From contig JADLEQ010000091.1 in NCBI GenBank assembly GCA_020846005.1, positions 46,372 to 110,371 of the forward strand: DNA of 64,000 bases, given 5' to 3'. The notes under the pieces are model-generated. The model searched no databases and was not told the DNA's origin. It saw only the letters and a list, made by a program, of their open reading frames with translations. Positions 51,054 to 59,451 of the stretch are shown here, piece after piece (position 1 is the first letter of the stretch; each line of letters begins with the position of its first letter). The position numbers were made by a program, and so were the translations under genes. The DNA is from Polyangiaceae bacterium. Lineage in GTDB: Bacteria > Myxococcota_A > Polyangia > Polyangiales > Polyangiaceae.

Positions 51054-52889
51054 TCAAGGCAGCCGCGTCACCCGGATCGAGCGCACCGTAGTCCGCCTGC
51101 CGCCGGGCGCGCTCGCCAGCGCGAGCCGTACCCGCCCGGCGGGGACCGCGCACGATCGCGTCGCGCCGTCGCGGAAGAGCTCCACGCGCGCGCCCCGCCG
51201 CACGATCGCGACCGCGCCGTCCCCCTCCGGCCAGGCGCAGCTCTCGCCGCCGACCTCGGCGCCGCCGAAGCCGACGCGCGGCGCCGCGCCCGTCACCTCG
51301 AGATCGAGGCGGACGTCCCGCACGCGCACCTCGGCGACGCCGACGCGCGCCGGCCCCGCGAGCTCGAGGCCGCTCGCCGGGCGCCACGCCACCTCGCTGC
51401 CTGGGTGGCGGTCCGGCACGAGGTGCTCCGGCGACGCCAGCCCGAGCGGGGCGGTGTCCCGGCTGAGCTCACCGCGGACGTCGTGGCGCCACGCCCGGAG
51501 CGAGCCGCGCGCCGCCGTCCCGGCCGGTGCGAGCCACAACGCGAGCCCGCCGTCCACCGCGATCGGCGCGGGGGAGAGCGCTGGGGCGACGAGCCGCTCC
51601 GGCTCGGCCGGGACGAACTCGCCGCTCCATGGATCGAACCGCAGCAGCCTCGGCTCGCCCGCCGCCGCGTCGCGCACCCAGAGCCAGGGCGCGCCGTCCG
51701 GCGCCGCGATCAGCTGGGGTGCCTGGGATCCTTCCCAGGGGAGGGGAGGGAGCGGGGTGAGCGCGCCGGTGGGGTCGACGCGCACGACCCCCGCGGCGGA
51801 CGGCAGCGCGCCGCAGTCGTGGGCGCCGCTCACGCACGCGCCGACGACGAGCGCGCCGCCGAGCGGCAACGCGACCATCGCGTGTTCGGCCGCCAGCCGC
51901 AGCGACTCGACCGTGCGCTCCGTGCGTGCGACGTCGGCGGTGAGCCACTCCGCACCGTCGACCGGCGCGCCCGCCGCGTCCACGCCCCCGACGACGAGGA
52001 CGCGCCCGTCGTCGAGGACGGCCGCGCGCGGCCTCCTGCGCGCCGAGCGCAGCCGCGCCACGCCGAGCACCCGCACCGTCCGATCCGCGGCCGACACCAC
52101 CTCCAGATCCGCGAGCGGCTCGCCGCGCTCGTCGCGGCCCCCGACGAGCGCCACGTCGCCGCTCGCGAGCGGGACCGCCGCGTGGTCGGCTCGGCGACGC
52201 GACAGCAGGATCACGCCGGCGCGGTCGATCGTGTCGTCGCGGCCGTCGAACACGATGGCGCGATCGAGCGGCGGCGCCGCAGCCAGCCCCGCGGCGCCGA
52301 GCGGGCTCACGCCGCCGGCGATCAGCAGGTCGCGCGCGCCGAGCGGCGTGATGGTCGCGCCGGCCACCGCGTACGGGAGGCCGTCGGCGAGCTCGCGCGC
52401 CTCGAGCGTGTCGAGATCGATGGCGAGCGCCCGGGCGGAGTCGGCGGCGTCGAGCGCCGATCCTGCGACGAGCGCCACCCGCGCCGACGCCGAGGCGCCC
52501 AGCGCCTCCCCGCCCGTGGCGAAGGGGTATCCCGGCCGCTCGGGAGGCGCTTCGGCGATCGGGCAGTCGCGGCCGCGAGGCAGGAGCGGGAGGTCGAACA
52601 CGTCGTCCGCGTCGCGGGCTCCGAGGCTCCAGAAGCCTCCGCTCGGCGCGTCCAAGCGTGCCTCGAGGGCGGCGGTGTCGGCTCGGAACGGCAGGCTCGT
52701 ACCGTCGGCGCGGAGCGCGAGCGTCTCGGCGCCCGTGGCCGACGCCCCGAAGTCCCCGAGCGCGGACAGGTCGAGGCGTCCATCGCCCGGGTCGCACCCC
52801 GCGACCACGTGCGCGCGGGCGCGCAGGACCCGCGGCCGGACCTCGCCGCACCCGAGCAGGCCGGGCACCGCCGGCAAGGCGGCCAGCAC
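51054..52889 (-). CDS. Exported lipoprotein with propeller-like repeats
   Basis: A protein of about 611 residues. From the GTG at 52889 the N terminus is a hydrophobic stretch ending in a lipobox-like LLGCG. Repeats of the type AIVFDGRDDTIDRAG..., VALVGGRDERGEPLADLEVVSAADR and RVLVVGGVDAAGAPVDGAEWL look like Kelch-like propeller blades. The C-terminal 110 residues form a strand-rich domain. The start is unsure because no positive residues precede the hydrophobic stretch; a further upstream non-ATG start is possible. It diverges from the Ser/Thr kinase gene, 69 bases apart. Function unknown. Confidence 0.7.
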   Translation of the reverse strand: MLAALPAVPGLLGCGEVRPRVLRARAHVVAGCDPGDGRLDLSALGDFGASATGAETLALRADGTSLPFRADTAALEARLDAPSGGFWSLGARDADDVFDLPLLPRGRDCPIAEAPPERPGYPFATGGEALGASASARVALVAGSALDAADSARALAIDLDTLEARELADGLPYAVAGATITPLGARDLLIAGGVSPLGAAGLAAAPPLDRAIVFDGRDDTIDRAGVILLSRRRADHAAVPLASGDVALVGGRDERGEPLADLEVVSAADRTVRVLGVARLRSARRRPRAAVLDDGRVLVVGGVDAAGAPVDGAEWLTADVARTERTVESLRLAAEHAMVALPLGGALVVGACVSGAHDCGALPSAAGVVRVDPTGALTPLPPLPWEGSQAPQLIAAPDGAPWLWVRDAAAGEPRLLRFDPWSGEFVPAEPERLVAPALSPAPIAVDGGLALWLAPAGTAARGSLRAWRHDVRGELSRDTAPLGLASPEHLVPDRHPGSEVAWRPASGLELAGPARVGVAEVRVRDVRLDLEVTGAAPRVGFGGAEVGGESCAWPEGDGAVAIVRRGARVELFRDGATRSCAVPAGRVRLALASAPGGRRTTVRSIRVTRLP

Positions 52890-52958
52890 GAGCCACGGCC
52901 TCGGCAGGGCGCTGGCGCGGCGCCCGCCTGGCGAACGGCTACGATCGGGGGGCCCGCG

Positions 52959-54578
52959 GTGTTCCCTCAGATCTTCGGCAAGTTCGTGCTCGAGCGCGAG
53001 ATCGCGCACGGGGGGATGGCGCGCGTCTACCAGGCGACCCTCCGCGGTACGGACGGCTTCGAGAAGCGGCTGGTCGTCAAGCAGATCCGCCCCGAGCTCG
53101 CGAGCGACGACGCGTTCGTCGCTCGTTTCGTCGAGGAGGCGAAGACCGCCGTCGAGCTCAGCCACCCGAACATCGTGCCGGTGTACGAGCTCGGCGTCGA
53201 GCAGGGCACCTACTACATCGCGATGGAGCTCTGCGAGGGCGTGACGCTCGCGGAGGTCCTGGCCGAGACGGGGCCGCTGCCGCCGGCGATCGGCGCGCAC
53301 GTGGGCGCGGAGATCTGCCGGGCGCTCGACTACGCGCACCGCCGCGCTGGTGTCGTGCACCGAGACGTGACGCCGCGGAACGTGCTGATCGACGAGGAGG
53401 GCGCCGTGCGACTCATCGATTTCGGGATCGCCGCCCCCGCGCTCGGCCCCGGCGAGCGGGCGCCGGGTCGCCAAGAGGTCTTCGGCTCGCCCGGGCACAT
53501 GCCGCCCGAGCAGCTCCGCGGGGATGTCCTGACGCCCGCGGCGGACGTGTTCGCGGCGGCGGCGCTGCTCGTCGAGGCGTGGACGGGGACGCCGCCCTTC
53601 CGCCGCGCGACGGCGTCGGAGAGCGAGCAGGCGCTGCTCGAGCCGGTGGCGTCGGTCGGCGACGCGATCCCCGAGCTCGGCCCGGTCGCGCCCCTGATCG
53701 CGCGCGCTCTCTCGCCCGATCCAGGCGCGCGGCCGGCCCGGGCGGAGGACCTCGCGCGGGGGTTGCGCGAGCTCGCGCAGACGACCGATCTCGGAGATCT
53801 GGCGCGCGAGCTCGGTCGCAGGGCCTCCGTCGCGCGAGGCCGCGGGCGCGCGTCGCGGCCGTGGCTGGACGCCGCACCTCCCCAGCCGGCATCCACGCCT
53901 CGGCTCGCGGCGCCTGGCCCCGCGTCGCGCGCGTTCGCCACCCGGGACGAGCTCGCCGAGTGGACGCGGCGCCTCCCGCTCGACGAGGCCCCACGTGAGC
54001 GGGACGCCACGCCCGCGTCCGCCGCTCCCCGTCCGAGCGCGGGGAGCGCCCGGCGGGAGGGCGACTCGCGGCGAACCCCGCCGTCTGGCACGCGAGCGGC
54101 CGGGCCGGGATGGCGCCTGGTGGCGGTGATGCTGTTCGGGGTGGTCGTCTCCGGCGTCGTGACGGTGCGCTGGCTCGGGCAGGGGTCGGTCGGGCAGGCG
54201 GGGAGCGGGGTCGCGGCGACGCCGTCCGCGGCGCCACCACGAGCCGCGTCCTCGGGCCCGGAGCCCGCGCTGGCCGTGGCCCAGCCGAGCGCGGAGGCGC
54301 CCGCCGCCGGGCGGAGCGCGGTGGCCTCCGCGGCCGTCGCGCGTGGCGGGAGCACCCTCGCGCTGACGGGGGCGCCGCCGCTCGCGTTTCGGGTCGCCGG
54401 CCGCGCCGGGACGACGCCGGCCACCCTTGCCCTGCCGCCCGGCACCCACCGGGTCACGCTCCGCAGCGCCGCGCTCGGCGAGGAGCGGAGCCTCACGGTG
54501 CGCCTGGAGCCCGGCGAGACGCGCGCCGTCCACGGCGACTTCACGGGGGATCGGCCCCGGATCCTGCTGTTGCGCTGA
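52959..54578 (+). CDS. Ser/Thr protein kinase with PEGA-like extracellular domain
   Basis: A 539-residue receptor-like kinase. Kinase motifs are AHGGMARVYQA, VVKQIRP, HRDVTPRNV, DFGIAAP and HMPPEQL; the last replaces the usual APE with PPE. After about residue 275 comes a Pro/Ala-rich juxtamembrane region, a helix (RLVAVMLFGVVVSGVVTVRW), another linker, and a C-terminal strand domain (PLAFRVAGRAGTTPATLALPPGTHRVTL) of PEGA type, found in myxobacterial kinases outside the membrane. GTG start; TACGAT lies 13 bases upstream. Confidence 0.88.
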   Translation: MFPQIFGKFVLEREIAHGGMARVYQATLRGTDGFEKRLVVKQIRPELASDDAFVARFVEEAKTAVELSHPNIVPVYELGVEQGTYYIAMELCEGVTLAEVLAETGPLPPAIGAHVGAEICRALDYAHRRAGVVHRDVTPRNVLIDEEGAVRLIDFGIAAPALGPGERAPGRQEVFGSPGHMPPEQLRGDVLTPAADVFAAAALLVEAWTGTPPFRRATASESEQALLEPVASVGDAIPELGPVAPLIARALSPDPGARPARAEDLARGLRELAQTTDLGDLARELGRRASVARGRGRASRPWLDAAPPQPASTPRLAAPGPASRAFATRDELAEWTRRLPLDEAPRERDATPASAAPRPSAGSARREGDSRRTPPSGTRAAGPGWRLVAVMLFGVVVSGVVTVRWLGQGSVGQAGSGVAATPSAAPPRAASSGPEPALAVAQPSAEAPAAGRSAVASAAVARGGSTLALTGAPPLAFRVAGRAGTTPATLALPPGTHRVTLRSAALGEERSLTVRLEPGETRAVHGDFTGDRPRILLLR

Positions 54579-54627
54579 GTCGCCGCCCGGCGCCGCCCCC
54601 CGGCGCCGGCCCCAAGGCTACCCGCGC

Positions 54628-54657
54628 TTGACGCCCGCGCGCCGCGGCAAGTAGCCT
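54628..54657 (+). promoter_or_regulatory. Sigma-70-type promoter for the outer membrane protein gene
   Basis: TTGACG (54628-54633) and TAGCCT (54652-54657) are 18 bases apart, with a GGAGAG ribosome site between the -10 and the GTG at 54678. Confidence 0.45.
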
Positions 54658-54677
54658 GGCGCGGGCGGAGAGCCCTC

Positions 54678-55883
54678 GTGAGCCCAATGAAGAAGCCAGT
54701 GAGTCTCGTCGCCGCGCTCGCGGCGCTGACGGTCGCCTCCGCAGCCAGCGCGGAGCCGATGGACCCGGCGATCGAGCGGCTCGTGCTCGATCCGGCCTGT
54801 CACGACGACGGCGACGGTCCGCTCGCGCTCGGCCAGTACAACGACTCGGAGGCCAACCTCGCCGCGCTGGAGCGTGGCCCGGGCCTGCGTCGTTGGTGCG
54901 CGCCCGACCACGCGGCCTTCAAGAAGCTGGTCGGCCAGTACGGCTTCGCGCTGGCGCCCACCGCGATGCACTCCGCCCGGACGACGGGCTTCGGGGGCTT
55001 TCATCTCTCGATGGAGATGGCCATCACCGACATCGACGAGGGGAAGCGCTACTGGAAGGAAGGCAGCCAGGGGAAGGTCGACCCCTCGACCAACCGCCCG
55101 TCGCGCCGCAACCCGAGCCCCGCGACCGCCCTCACGCTGTACACCGCCAAGCTGCGGAAGAGCTTCGGCTTCGGCCTCGAGCTGACCGCGGCGGTCGGCT
55201 TCATGCCGGAGACTTCGATCGTCTCGGGGGGCGCCGACACGCGGCTCTCGCTGCTCGAGGGCTTCCGCAGCGGCCTGCCCGGCATCTTGCCGGACGTCGC
55301 AGTCGGCGCGGGCGTCCGCACGATCACCGGGACGCCGCAGTTCCAGCTCACGACGGTCGGGCTCGACACGCAGGTGTCGAAGCCGCTGCCCATCGCCGAC
55401 TCCTCGATCCTGACTCCCTGGGTCGGCTACCAGTACCTCTGGATCTTCGGCGACTCGGGGCTCGTCGATCTCACGCCGGGCACCGACCCGCTCGGCTACT
55501 GCAACTACGCCGGGCAGAACGTCCCGGGCAACGCCGATCCGGAGAAGACGCTCTTCGACGGCCAGCCCGTGTGTCAGGGCGGTTCGCCGCTCGACTTCAA
55601 CAACAACGTCGTGTTCAACCAGGCGCGCCTCGAGCGCCAGCGGCTCCTCTTCGGGCTCAACTACCGCTACGAGATGGTGTCCATCGGCGCCCAGTTCATT
55701 ACGGACATCGTCGATCCCGCGGACGCGCAGGTCGGCGACGAGAAGACGACCATCTCCGTCCCCGTCCGCGACGCCAACGGTCAGATCACCGGCTACGAGA
55801 GGCAGAAGGTGAAGGACGACCAGCTCCTCGAGGGCGCCCCGCGCCAGTGGACGCTCGTGTTCGAGCTCGGCACGATGTTCTAG
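54678..55883 (+). CDS. Outer membrane beta-barrel protein
   Basis: A 401-residue exported protein. The signal peptide (KKPVSLVAALAALTVASAASA) ends near residue 24. The mature protein has alternating polar/hydrophobic strands (GFGGFHLSMEMAITDIDEG, LTLYTAKLRKSFGFGLELTAAV, WVGYQYLWIFG, RLLFGLNYRYEMVSIGAQF) and a C-terminal aromatic residue (WTLVFELGTMF), a hallmark for BAM-dependent insertion. The substrate or ligand is unknown. GTG 54678 follows GGAGAG; ATG 54687 is also possible. Confidence 0.83.
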   Translation: MSPMKKPVSLVAALAALTVASAASAEPMDPAIERLVLDPACHDDGDGPLALGQYNDSEANLAALERGPGLRRWCAPDHAAFKKLVGQYGFALAPTAMHSARTTGFGGFHLSMEMAITDIDEGKRYWKEGSQGKVDPSTNRPSRRNPSPATALTLYTAKLRKSFGFGLELTAAVGFMPETSIVSGGADTRLSLLEGFRSGLPGILPDVAVGAGVRTITGTPQFQLTTVGLDTQVSKPLPIADSSILTPWVGYQYLWIFGDSGLVDLTPGTDPLGYCNYAGQNVPGNADPEKTLFDGQPVCQGGSPLDFNNNVVFNQARLERQRLLFGLNYRYEMVSIGAQFITDIVDPADAQVGDEKTTISVPVRDANGQITGYERQKVKDDQLLEGAPRQWTLVFELGTMF

Positions 55884-55884
55884 T

Positions 55885-55903
55885 CGCGCGCGCGGCGCGC
55901 GAG
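55885..55903. terminator. Perfect hairpin between convergent genes
   Basis: TCGCGCGC-GCG-GCGCGCGA forms an 8-base stem. It fills the 22-base gap between the convergent outer membrane gene and the membrane protein gene, so it may end both transcripts. No T-run. Confidence 0.45.
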
Positions 55904-55905
55904 CG

Positions 55906-56718
55906 TCAGCGCGTGAACGAGGCCAGCATCGCGGCCCCTGCGACCACGGCCAGCGTGAGCGCGACGGCCAGCGCGAGCGCCACGGCGGAGCGCGCCGCCC
56001 GCTTCGCGCCCGCGTCGTCGAGCCGGTGGATGCCCCGCAGGTAGGCGCGGGCAGCGCGCGCCGGGATCGACAGGCCGAGGGGTACGGCCCGCATCGCGGC
56101 GGCGGGCCCTCCGGTCAGCGCCGTGAGCGCCACGCCGAGCGGCGTCGTCACCAAGTCCCAGCCGCAGGCGTACAGGCCGAAGCGGAGGCCGCGGCCGCGC
56201 CGGCCCGAGCCGTGGCGCCGCGCACCCACGTCGAGCCCGAGGCCGTGCAGGACGTGGAGCCCGACCATCACCCCGGCGAGCGCGGGGACCCCCCACGCAG
56301 ACGCCGTGCCCGCGAGCGACAGGAAGCCCGGATCCAGCAGCAGCCAGAGCCCCGCAGGCGACACGGCGGCGAAGCCCACCGTCGCGATGAGGGCGAGCCC
56401 GCTCGCCGCGGCGAGCTCGGCGGCGACCGCGAAGGCGAGCGCCGGCGCCACGTCGCCCTCCGGCAGCGCGGCGAAGAACGCCTCACCGTTCACCGTCGCG
56501 AGGCGTGACGTCGACCACAGGCGCCCGAGCCAGCCGCCCGTCGGGCGCTCCCAAGGCACGATGGCGACGATCCCGGACGGGTGCGTCGTCTCGTCCGTGG
56601 CGCAGCCGACGCAGTCGGGGCGACCGCAGACCGCGCAGACGACCGCTGCGGGCACCTCGACGAGGTCGAGCCCCGCCTCGTCCTCGAGCGGACGGGCTTG
56701 CGCTGGATGGCGCGCCAC
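55906..56718 (-). CDS. Membrane protein with Cys-rich N terminus
   Basis: A 270-residue protein. The N-terminal 50 residues are soluble and carry a compact metal site, C-A-V-C-G-R-P-D-C-V-G-C, possibly zinc. The rest holds five or six hydrophobic segments, as in YIP1/DUF1282-like membrane proteins, though no family match is certain. GTG start at 56718, with TAGCCC 7 bases upstream. It ends 3 bases from the terminator hairpin. The next gene upstream (56771) is also a membrane protein with N-terminal Cys pairs. Confidence 0.65.
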   Translation of the reverse strand: MARHPAQARPLEDEAGLDLVEVPAAVVCAVCGRPDCVGCATDETTHPSGIVAIVPWERPTGGWLGRLWSTSRLATVNGEAFFAALPEGDVAPALAFAVAAELAAASGLALIATVGFAAVSPAGLWLLLDPGFLSLAGTASAWGVPALAGVMVGLHVLHGLGLDVGARRHGSGRRGRGLRFGLYACGWDLVTTPLGVALTALTGGPAAAMRAVPLGLSIPARAARAYLRGIHRLDDAGAKRAARSAVALALAVALTLAVVAGAAMLASFTR

Positions 56719-56770
56719 GGCACCGGGGCTACCACGTCTCGGGCGCTCGGGCGACTCGCCGCCGGTTCGG

Positions 56771-57421
56771 CTAGTGGAGCGTCTCGCCCGCGCGGGACAC
56801 CGACGCGTCGGCGGTCGGCGCGGCCGGGGCGGTCGGCGCGTCGATGCGTGGACCGCCGAGCCGAGCGGCCACGAGCACGCCCACCAGGCTGAGCGCGGCG
56901 CTCACCCAGAGGCCCCACTCCCACTCGAGCGCGCGCGTGACGTACTGCCCGCCCGCCGGCGTGAGCGTGACGAGCACGACCGCCTCGGCGGCGGTCAGCC
57001 CCGCGAAGAGCGCGCTCACGACGCGCACGCCACGGAGGCGCGCGATGGTGCGCCGCGTGAAGACCAGCGGCAGCAGGATGAACCAGCCGACGGCCCCGCC
57101 CCACAGCCAACCGGCGCGGCCCGCGAGCTCCAGGCCGGTGTACGTGGCGAGCTCCGGGCGGATCGTCGTCACCCACGGCACGAAGAAGCACGCGAGCCCG
57201 ACCGACGCGATGGCGAGGAGCGCGCCCCGGCCCCTCGCGAGGAACCCGGCCGGCAGCAGCTCGTCCATCGGGTGGACCGGCGGCTCGGGCTCCAGGTCAC
57301 GGGCCTCCTGGGACAGCGGCAGCGCGTGCATCGGCTGCAGGTCGACCCCGCACTCCGGGCACGTCGCCTCCTCGCCCCGGGCGTACATCTCGCGGCAGAA
57401 GGGGCAGGCGAGGAGCGACAT
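56771..57421 (-). CDS. Membrane protein with zinc-ribbon N terminus
   Basis: A 216-residue protein. The start has two Cys pairs, CPFC and CPEC at about residues 6-24, a zinc ribbon. Four or five hydrophobic helices follow (LLAIASVGLACFFVPWVTT, LWGGAVGWFILLPLVFTRR, VVSALFAGLTAAEAVVLVTL, LWVSAALSLVGVLVAARL). Function unknown. ATG 57421 begins at the ribbon; ATG 57454 would add 11 residues without homology. It is 52 bases upstream of the membrane gene at 55906 and divergent from rnc. Confidence 0.7.
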   Translation of the reverse strand: MSLLACPFCREMYARGEEATCPECGVDLQPMHALPLSQEARDLEPEPPVHPMDELLPAGFLARGRGALLAIASVGLACFFVPWVTTIRPELATYTGLELAGRAGWLWGGAVGWFILLPLVFTRRTIARLRGVRVVSALFAGLTAAEAVVLVTLTPAGGQYVTRALEWEWGLWVSAALSLVGVLVAARLGGPRIDAPTAPAAPTADASVSRAGETLH

Positions 57422-57547
57422 CGGGTGGGGGAAGGTTACCGCGACGTAGGCCATTTCCCACGCGACACCGCGGCGGGTCGCGAGGTTCCCGCTCTCGGGG
57501 CGCCCCTCGCCCGGGCGCCGCGAGGGTGCGCGCACCGCCGCGCGAGC

Positions 57548-57553
57548 TACACT
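57548..57553 (+). promoter_or_regulatory. -10-like TACACT before rnc
   Basis: TACACT ends 9 bases before the GTG at 57563, without a Shine-Dalgarno sequence. Confidence 0.35.
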
Positions 57554-57562
57554 GGCCGCCCC

Positions 57563-58282
57563 GTGCCGTCCGATCCGACCGCCCCGCCGTGCCCGATCGC
57601 GGCGCTCGGGCTCCCACCCCAGTCGGCGCTCGCGCGGACGGCGCTCACCCACCCGAGCCACGCGCACGAGCACCCCGGAGCCGCCGACAACCAGCGGCTG
57701 GAGTTCCTCGGCGACTCCGTGCTCGGGCTGTGCGCGAGCGAGCTCCTCTTCGCGCGCTTCGCCGGCGCGGACGAGGGCTTCCTGACTCAGGCGCGGGCCC
57801 GCCTGGTGAGCACCGAAGCGCTCGCGGCGTGGGCGCGAGGCCACGGTGTCCCGGAGGCGCTCGAGACCGGCCGCGGAGGCGCGGCGATCCGCGAGTCGCC
57901 CAAGGCGCTCGCCGACGCCGTCGAGGCGCTGCTCGGCGCCGCGTTCCTCGAGGGGGGGCTTGAGCTGGCTGGGCTCGCGTGCAGGCGAATCCTCGAGCCG
58001 GGCCTCGCCGCGATCGATCCGGGCGCCGTCGAGCAGGATCCGAAGTCCGCGCTGCAGGAGGCGCTGCAGGGCAGCGGCCGGCCGCCGCCCGTGTATGAGC
58101 TCTTGGCGACCGAAGGCCCCGCCCATCGGCGCAGCTTCGTGGTCGCGGTCTCCATCGGGGGCGAGCGGCTCGGGGAGGGCCGGGGCTCGTCCAAGCGCTC
58201 CGCCGAGCGAGTCGCCGCGGGGGAGGCGCTCCATCGCCTGGGCGCACCTCGGCCCGAGCCGGGGGCGGGGGCGCCGCCATGA
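57563..58282 (+). CDS. rnc: Ribonuclease III
   Basis: An endonuclease for double-stranded RNA (rRNA processing and mRNA decay). The 239-residue protein has the signature NQRLEFLGDSVLG (catalytic Glu and Asp), the second metal site DAVEALLGAAFLEGG, and a C-terminal double-stranded RNA-binding domain (DPKSALQEALQ, PVYELLATEGPAH, GSSKRSAERVAA). The C-terminal tail is Pro/Ala-rich. The stop overlaps the next gene's ATG (ATGA). Confidence 0.95.
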   Translation: MPSDPTAPPCPIAALGLPPQSALARTALTHPSHAHEHPGAADNQRLEFLGDSVLGLCASELLFARFAGADEGFLTQARARLVSTEALAAWARGHGVPEALETGRGGAAIRESPKALADAVEALLGAAFLEGGLELAGLACRRILEPGLAAIDPGAVEQDPKSALQEALQGSGRPPPVYELLATEGPAHRRSFVVAVSIGGERLGEGRGSSKRSAERVAAGEALHRLGAPRPEPGAGAPP

Positions 58283-58701
58283 CGAACCCCCGCATCCAAC
58301 GCCGTCTCGTGGCGGCGGTCGCCGTCGGCGCAGCGCTCTCCGCGGTCGCGCTCCCCGCCTACGCCGGATCGTATCTGGACCGCGCGGGCGTGCTCACCGG
58401 TCTCGGCTCACGCGAGAGCGACTTCCTCCGCGCCCGGCTCGGGGACGGAGAGCTCGCGCTGGCCCTGCATCGCGTCGCGCGCGGGCGCCTCGACGCCGCG
58501 GCGCGCATGCAGGTCCCCAAGGAGGTCGCCCAGGCGCACCCGCACGTGCTGCTCGTCCTGGAGAACTACGAGCGCGCAGCGAACGCCGCGGCGGAGGGCT
58601 CCCCGGAGCGCTTCCTCGTCTACCAGCGCCGGGCCCGCGAGGAGGAGCAGGTCCTCCGTGGCGTGTTGAAGCAGCTCGGGTGGGCGCTGCCCAAGCTCTG
58701 A
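58279..58701 (+). CDS. Small exported protein downstream of rnc
   Basis: A 140-residue protein with a clear Sec signal peptide (RRLVAAVAVGAALSAVALPAYA, cleavage near residue 29). The mature part is helical and charged (DFLRARLGDGELALALHRVARG, FLVYQRRAREEEQVLRGV). No known domain. Translation is coupled to rnc by the ATGA overlap. Confidence 0.68.
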   Translation: MTNPRIQRRLVAAVAVGAALSAVALPAYAGSYLDRAGVLTGLGSRESDFLRARLGDGELALALHRVARGRLDAAARMQVPKEVAQAHPHVLLVLENYERAANAAAEGSPERFLVYQRRAREEEQVLRGVLKQLGWALPKL

Positions 58702-58773
58702 GCCTCGGGCCCCCGTGGGCGCGTTGGTGGTGGGGGGGTATGCGGCGGCGCCCGGTCCATGGCCCCGCGCGTG

Positions 58774-58779
58774 TAAGCT
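58774..58779 (+). promoter_or_regulatory. -10-like TAAGCT, leaderless spacing
   Basis: TAAGCT ends 7 bases before the ATG at 58787; no Shine-Dalgarno sequence. Confidence 0.4.
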
Positions 58780-58786
58780 GTCGTCG

Positions 58787-59338
58787 ATGGCGACCCCACC
58801 CTCCTACGAGCAGCGGCTGCAGTCGCTGCGCATCCTCTGGGCCGCGATGTTCGCCTCGACGCTCTTCTATCCCGCGGTGCCGTTCCTGATCGAGCGAGGC
58901 GAGCCGCCCCCCGATGCGGTGCTCCTCATCGGCCTCGCCGGCGCCGCGGTCGCGAGCGCGATGGCGAGCGTCGTCGTGCCGGGGATCCTGCGCGCCAGCG
59001 CGCTCGCGCGCGCCGACCTGGCGACCCGCGAGGCGCCCGGGCAGGTTGCGGGCGCCGGGAACCCCTTCCTCGGGGAGGCCCCGCGGCGGGCCTTCGTCGA
59101 TCCTCGGGCGGCGATGACGGCTGCGTTCACCTCCTACCAGGTGGCGTTCCTCGTCGGGTGCGCGCTCTCGGAGACGCCGGCCCTGATCGGGATCGTGGTC
59201 GCCTCGCTCGGCTACTCCCCGCTGCTGGCGATCCCGTTCTGCGTCGCGAGCGCCGCGCTCATCGCGGTGAGGTTCCCGACGCTCGAGCGCGTCCTCGCGC
59301 ACGTCGAGCGACGGACCGGCGCGAAGCTGCCGCGGTGA
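58787..59338 (+). CDS. Small integral membrane protein of unknown function
   Basis: A 183-residue protein with four hydrophobic helices (two N-terminal, two C-terminal) joined by a charged loop (RADLATREAPGQVAGAGNPF). No family is recognised. The ATG at 58787 lies 7 bases after TAAGCT. It is convergent with the SurA-like gene across a repeat-rich 93-base gap. Confidence 0.68.
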   Translation: MATPPSYEQRLQSLRILWAAMFASTLFYPAVPFLIERGEPPPDAVLLIGLAGAAVASAMASVVVPGILRASALARADLATREAPGQVAGAGNPFLGEAPRRAFVDPRAAMTAAFTSYQVAFLVGCALSETPALIGIVVASLGYSPLLAIPFCVASAALIAVRFPTLERVLAHVERRTGAKLPR

Positions 59339-59370
59339 ACCGGCCGCGCCCGGCTCACGCGGGCTCACGC

Positions 59371-59382
59371 GGGCCGCGGCCC
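59371..59382. terminator. Palindrome GGGCCGCGGCCC between convergent genes
   Basis: A perfect 12-base palindrome in the 93-base gap between the membrane protein gene and the SurA-like gene. Possible shared terminator; no T-run. Confidence 0.25.
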
Positions 59383-59400
59383 GTCGCAGCCCGTGGCTGG

Positions 59401-59451
59401 GCGCGGCCCGCGCACTGGCGCGGCCCGCGGACTAGCGCAGCCCGCGCTCTC
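59401..59451. repeat. Three 17-base tandem repeats
   Basis: Units at 59401, 59418 and 59435 share GCGCnGCCCGCG; the last runs into the 3' end of the SurA-like coding sequence (stop codon at 59432-59434). Copies differ at a few bases. Confidence 0.7.

Noticed and set aside
51054..54533. A minus-strand frame of over 1,100 codons spanning a lipoprotein and the complement of the kinase gene
   Set aside because: Only the part from about 52889 down has a signal and propeller-like repeats; the rest is antisense to a clear Ser/Thr kinase.
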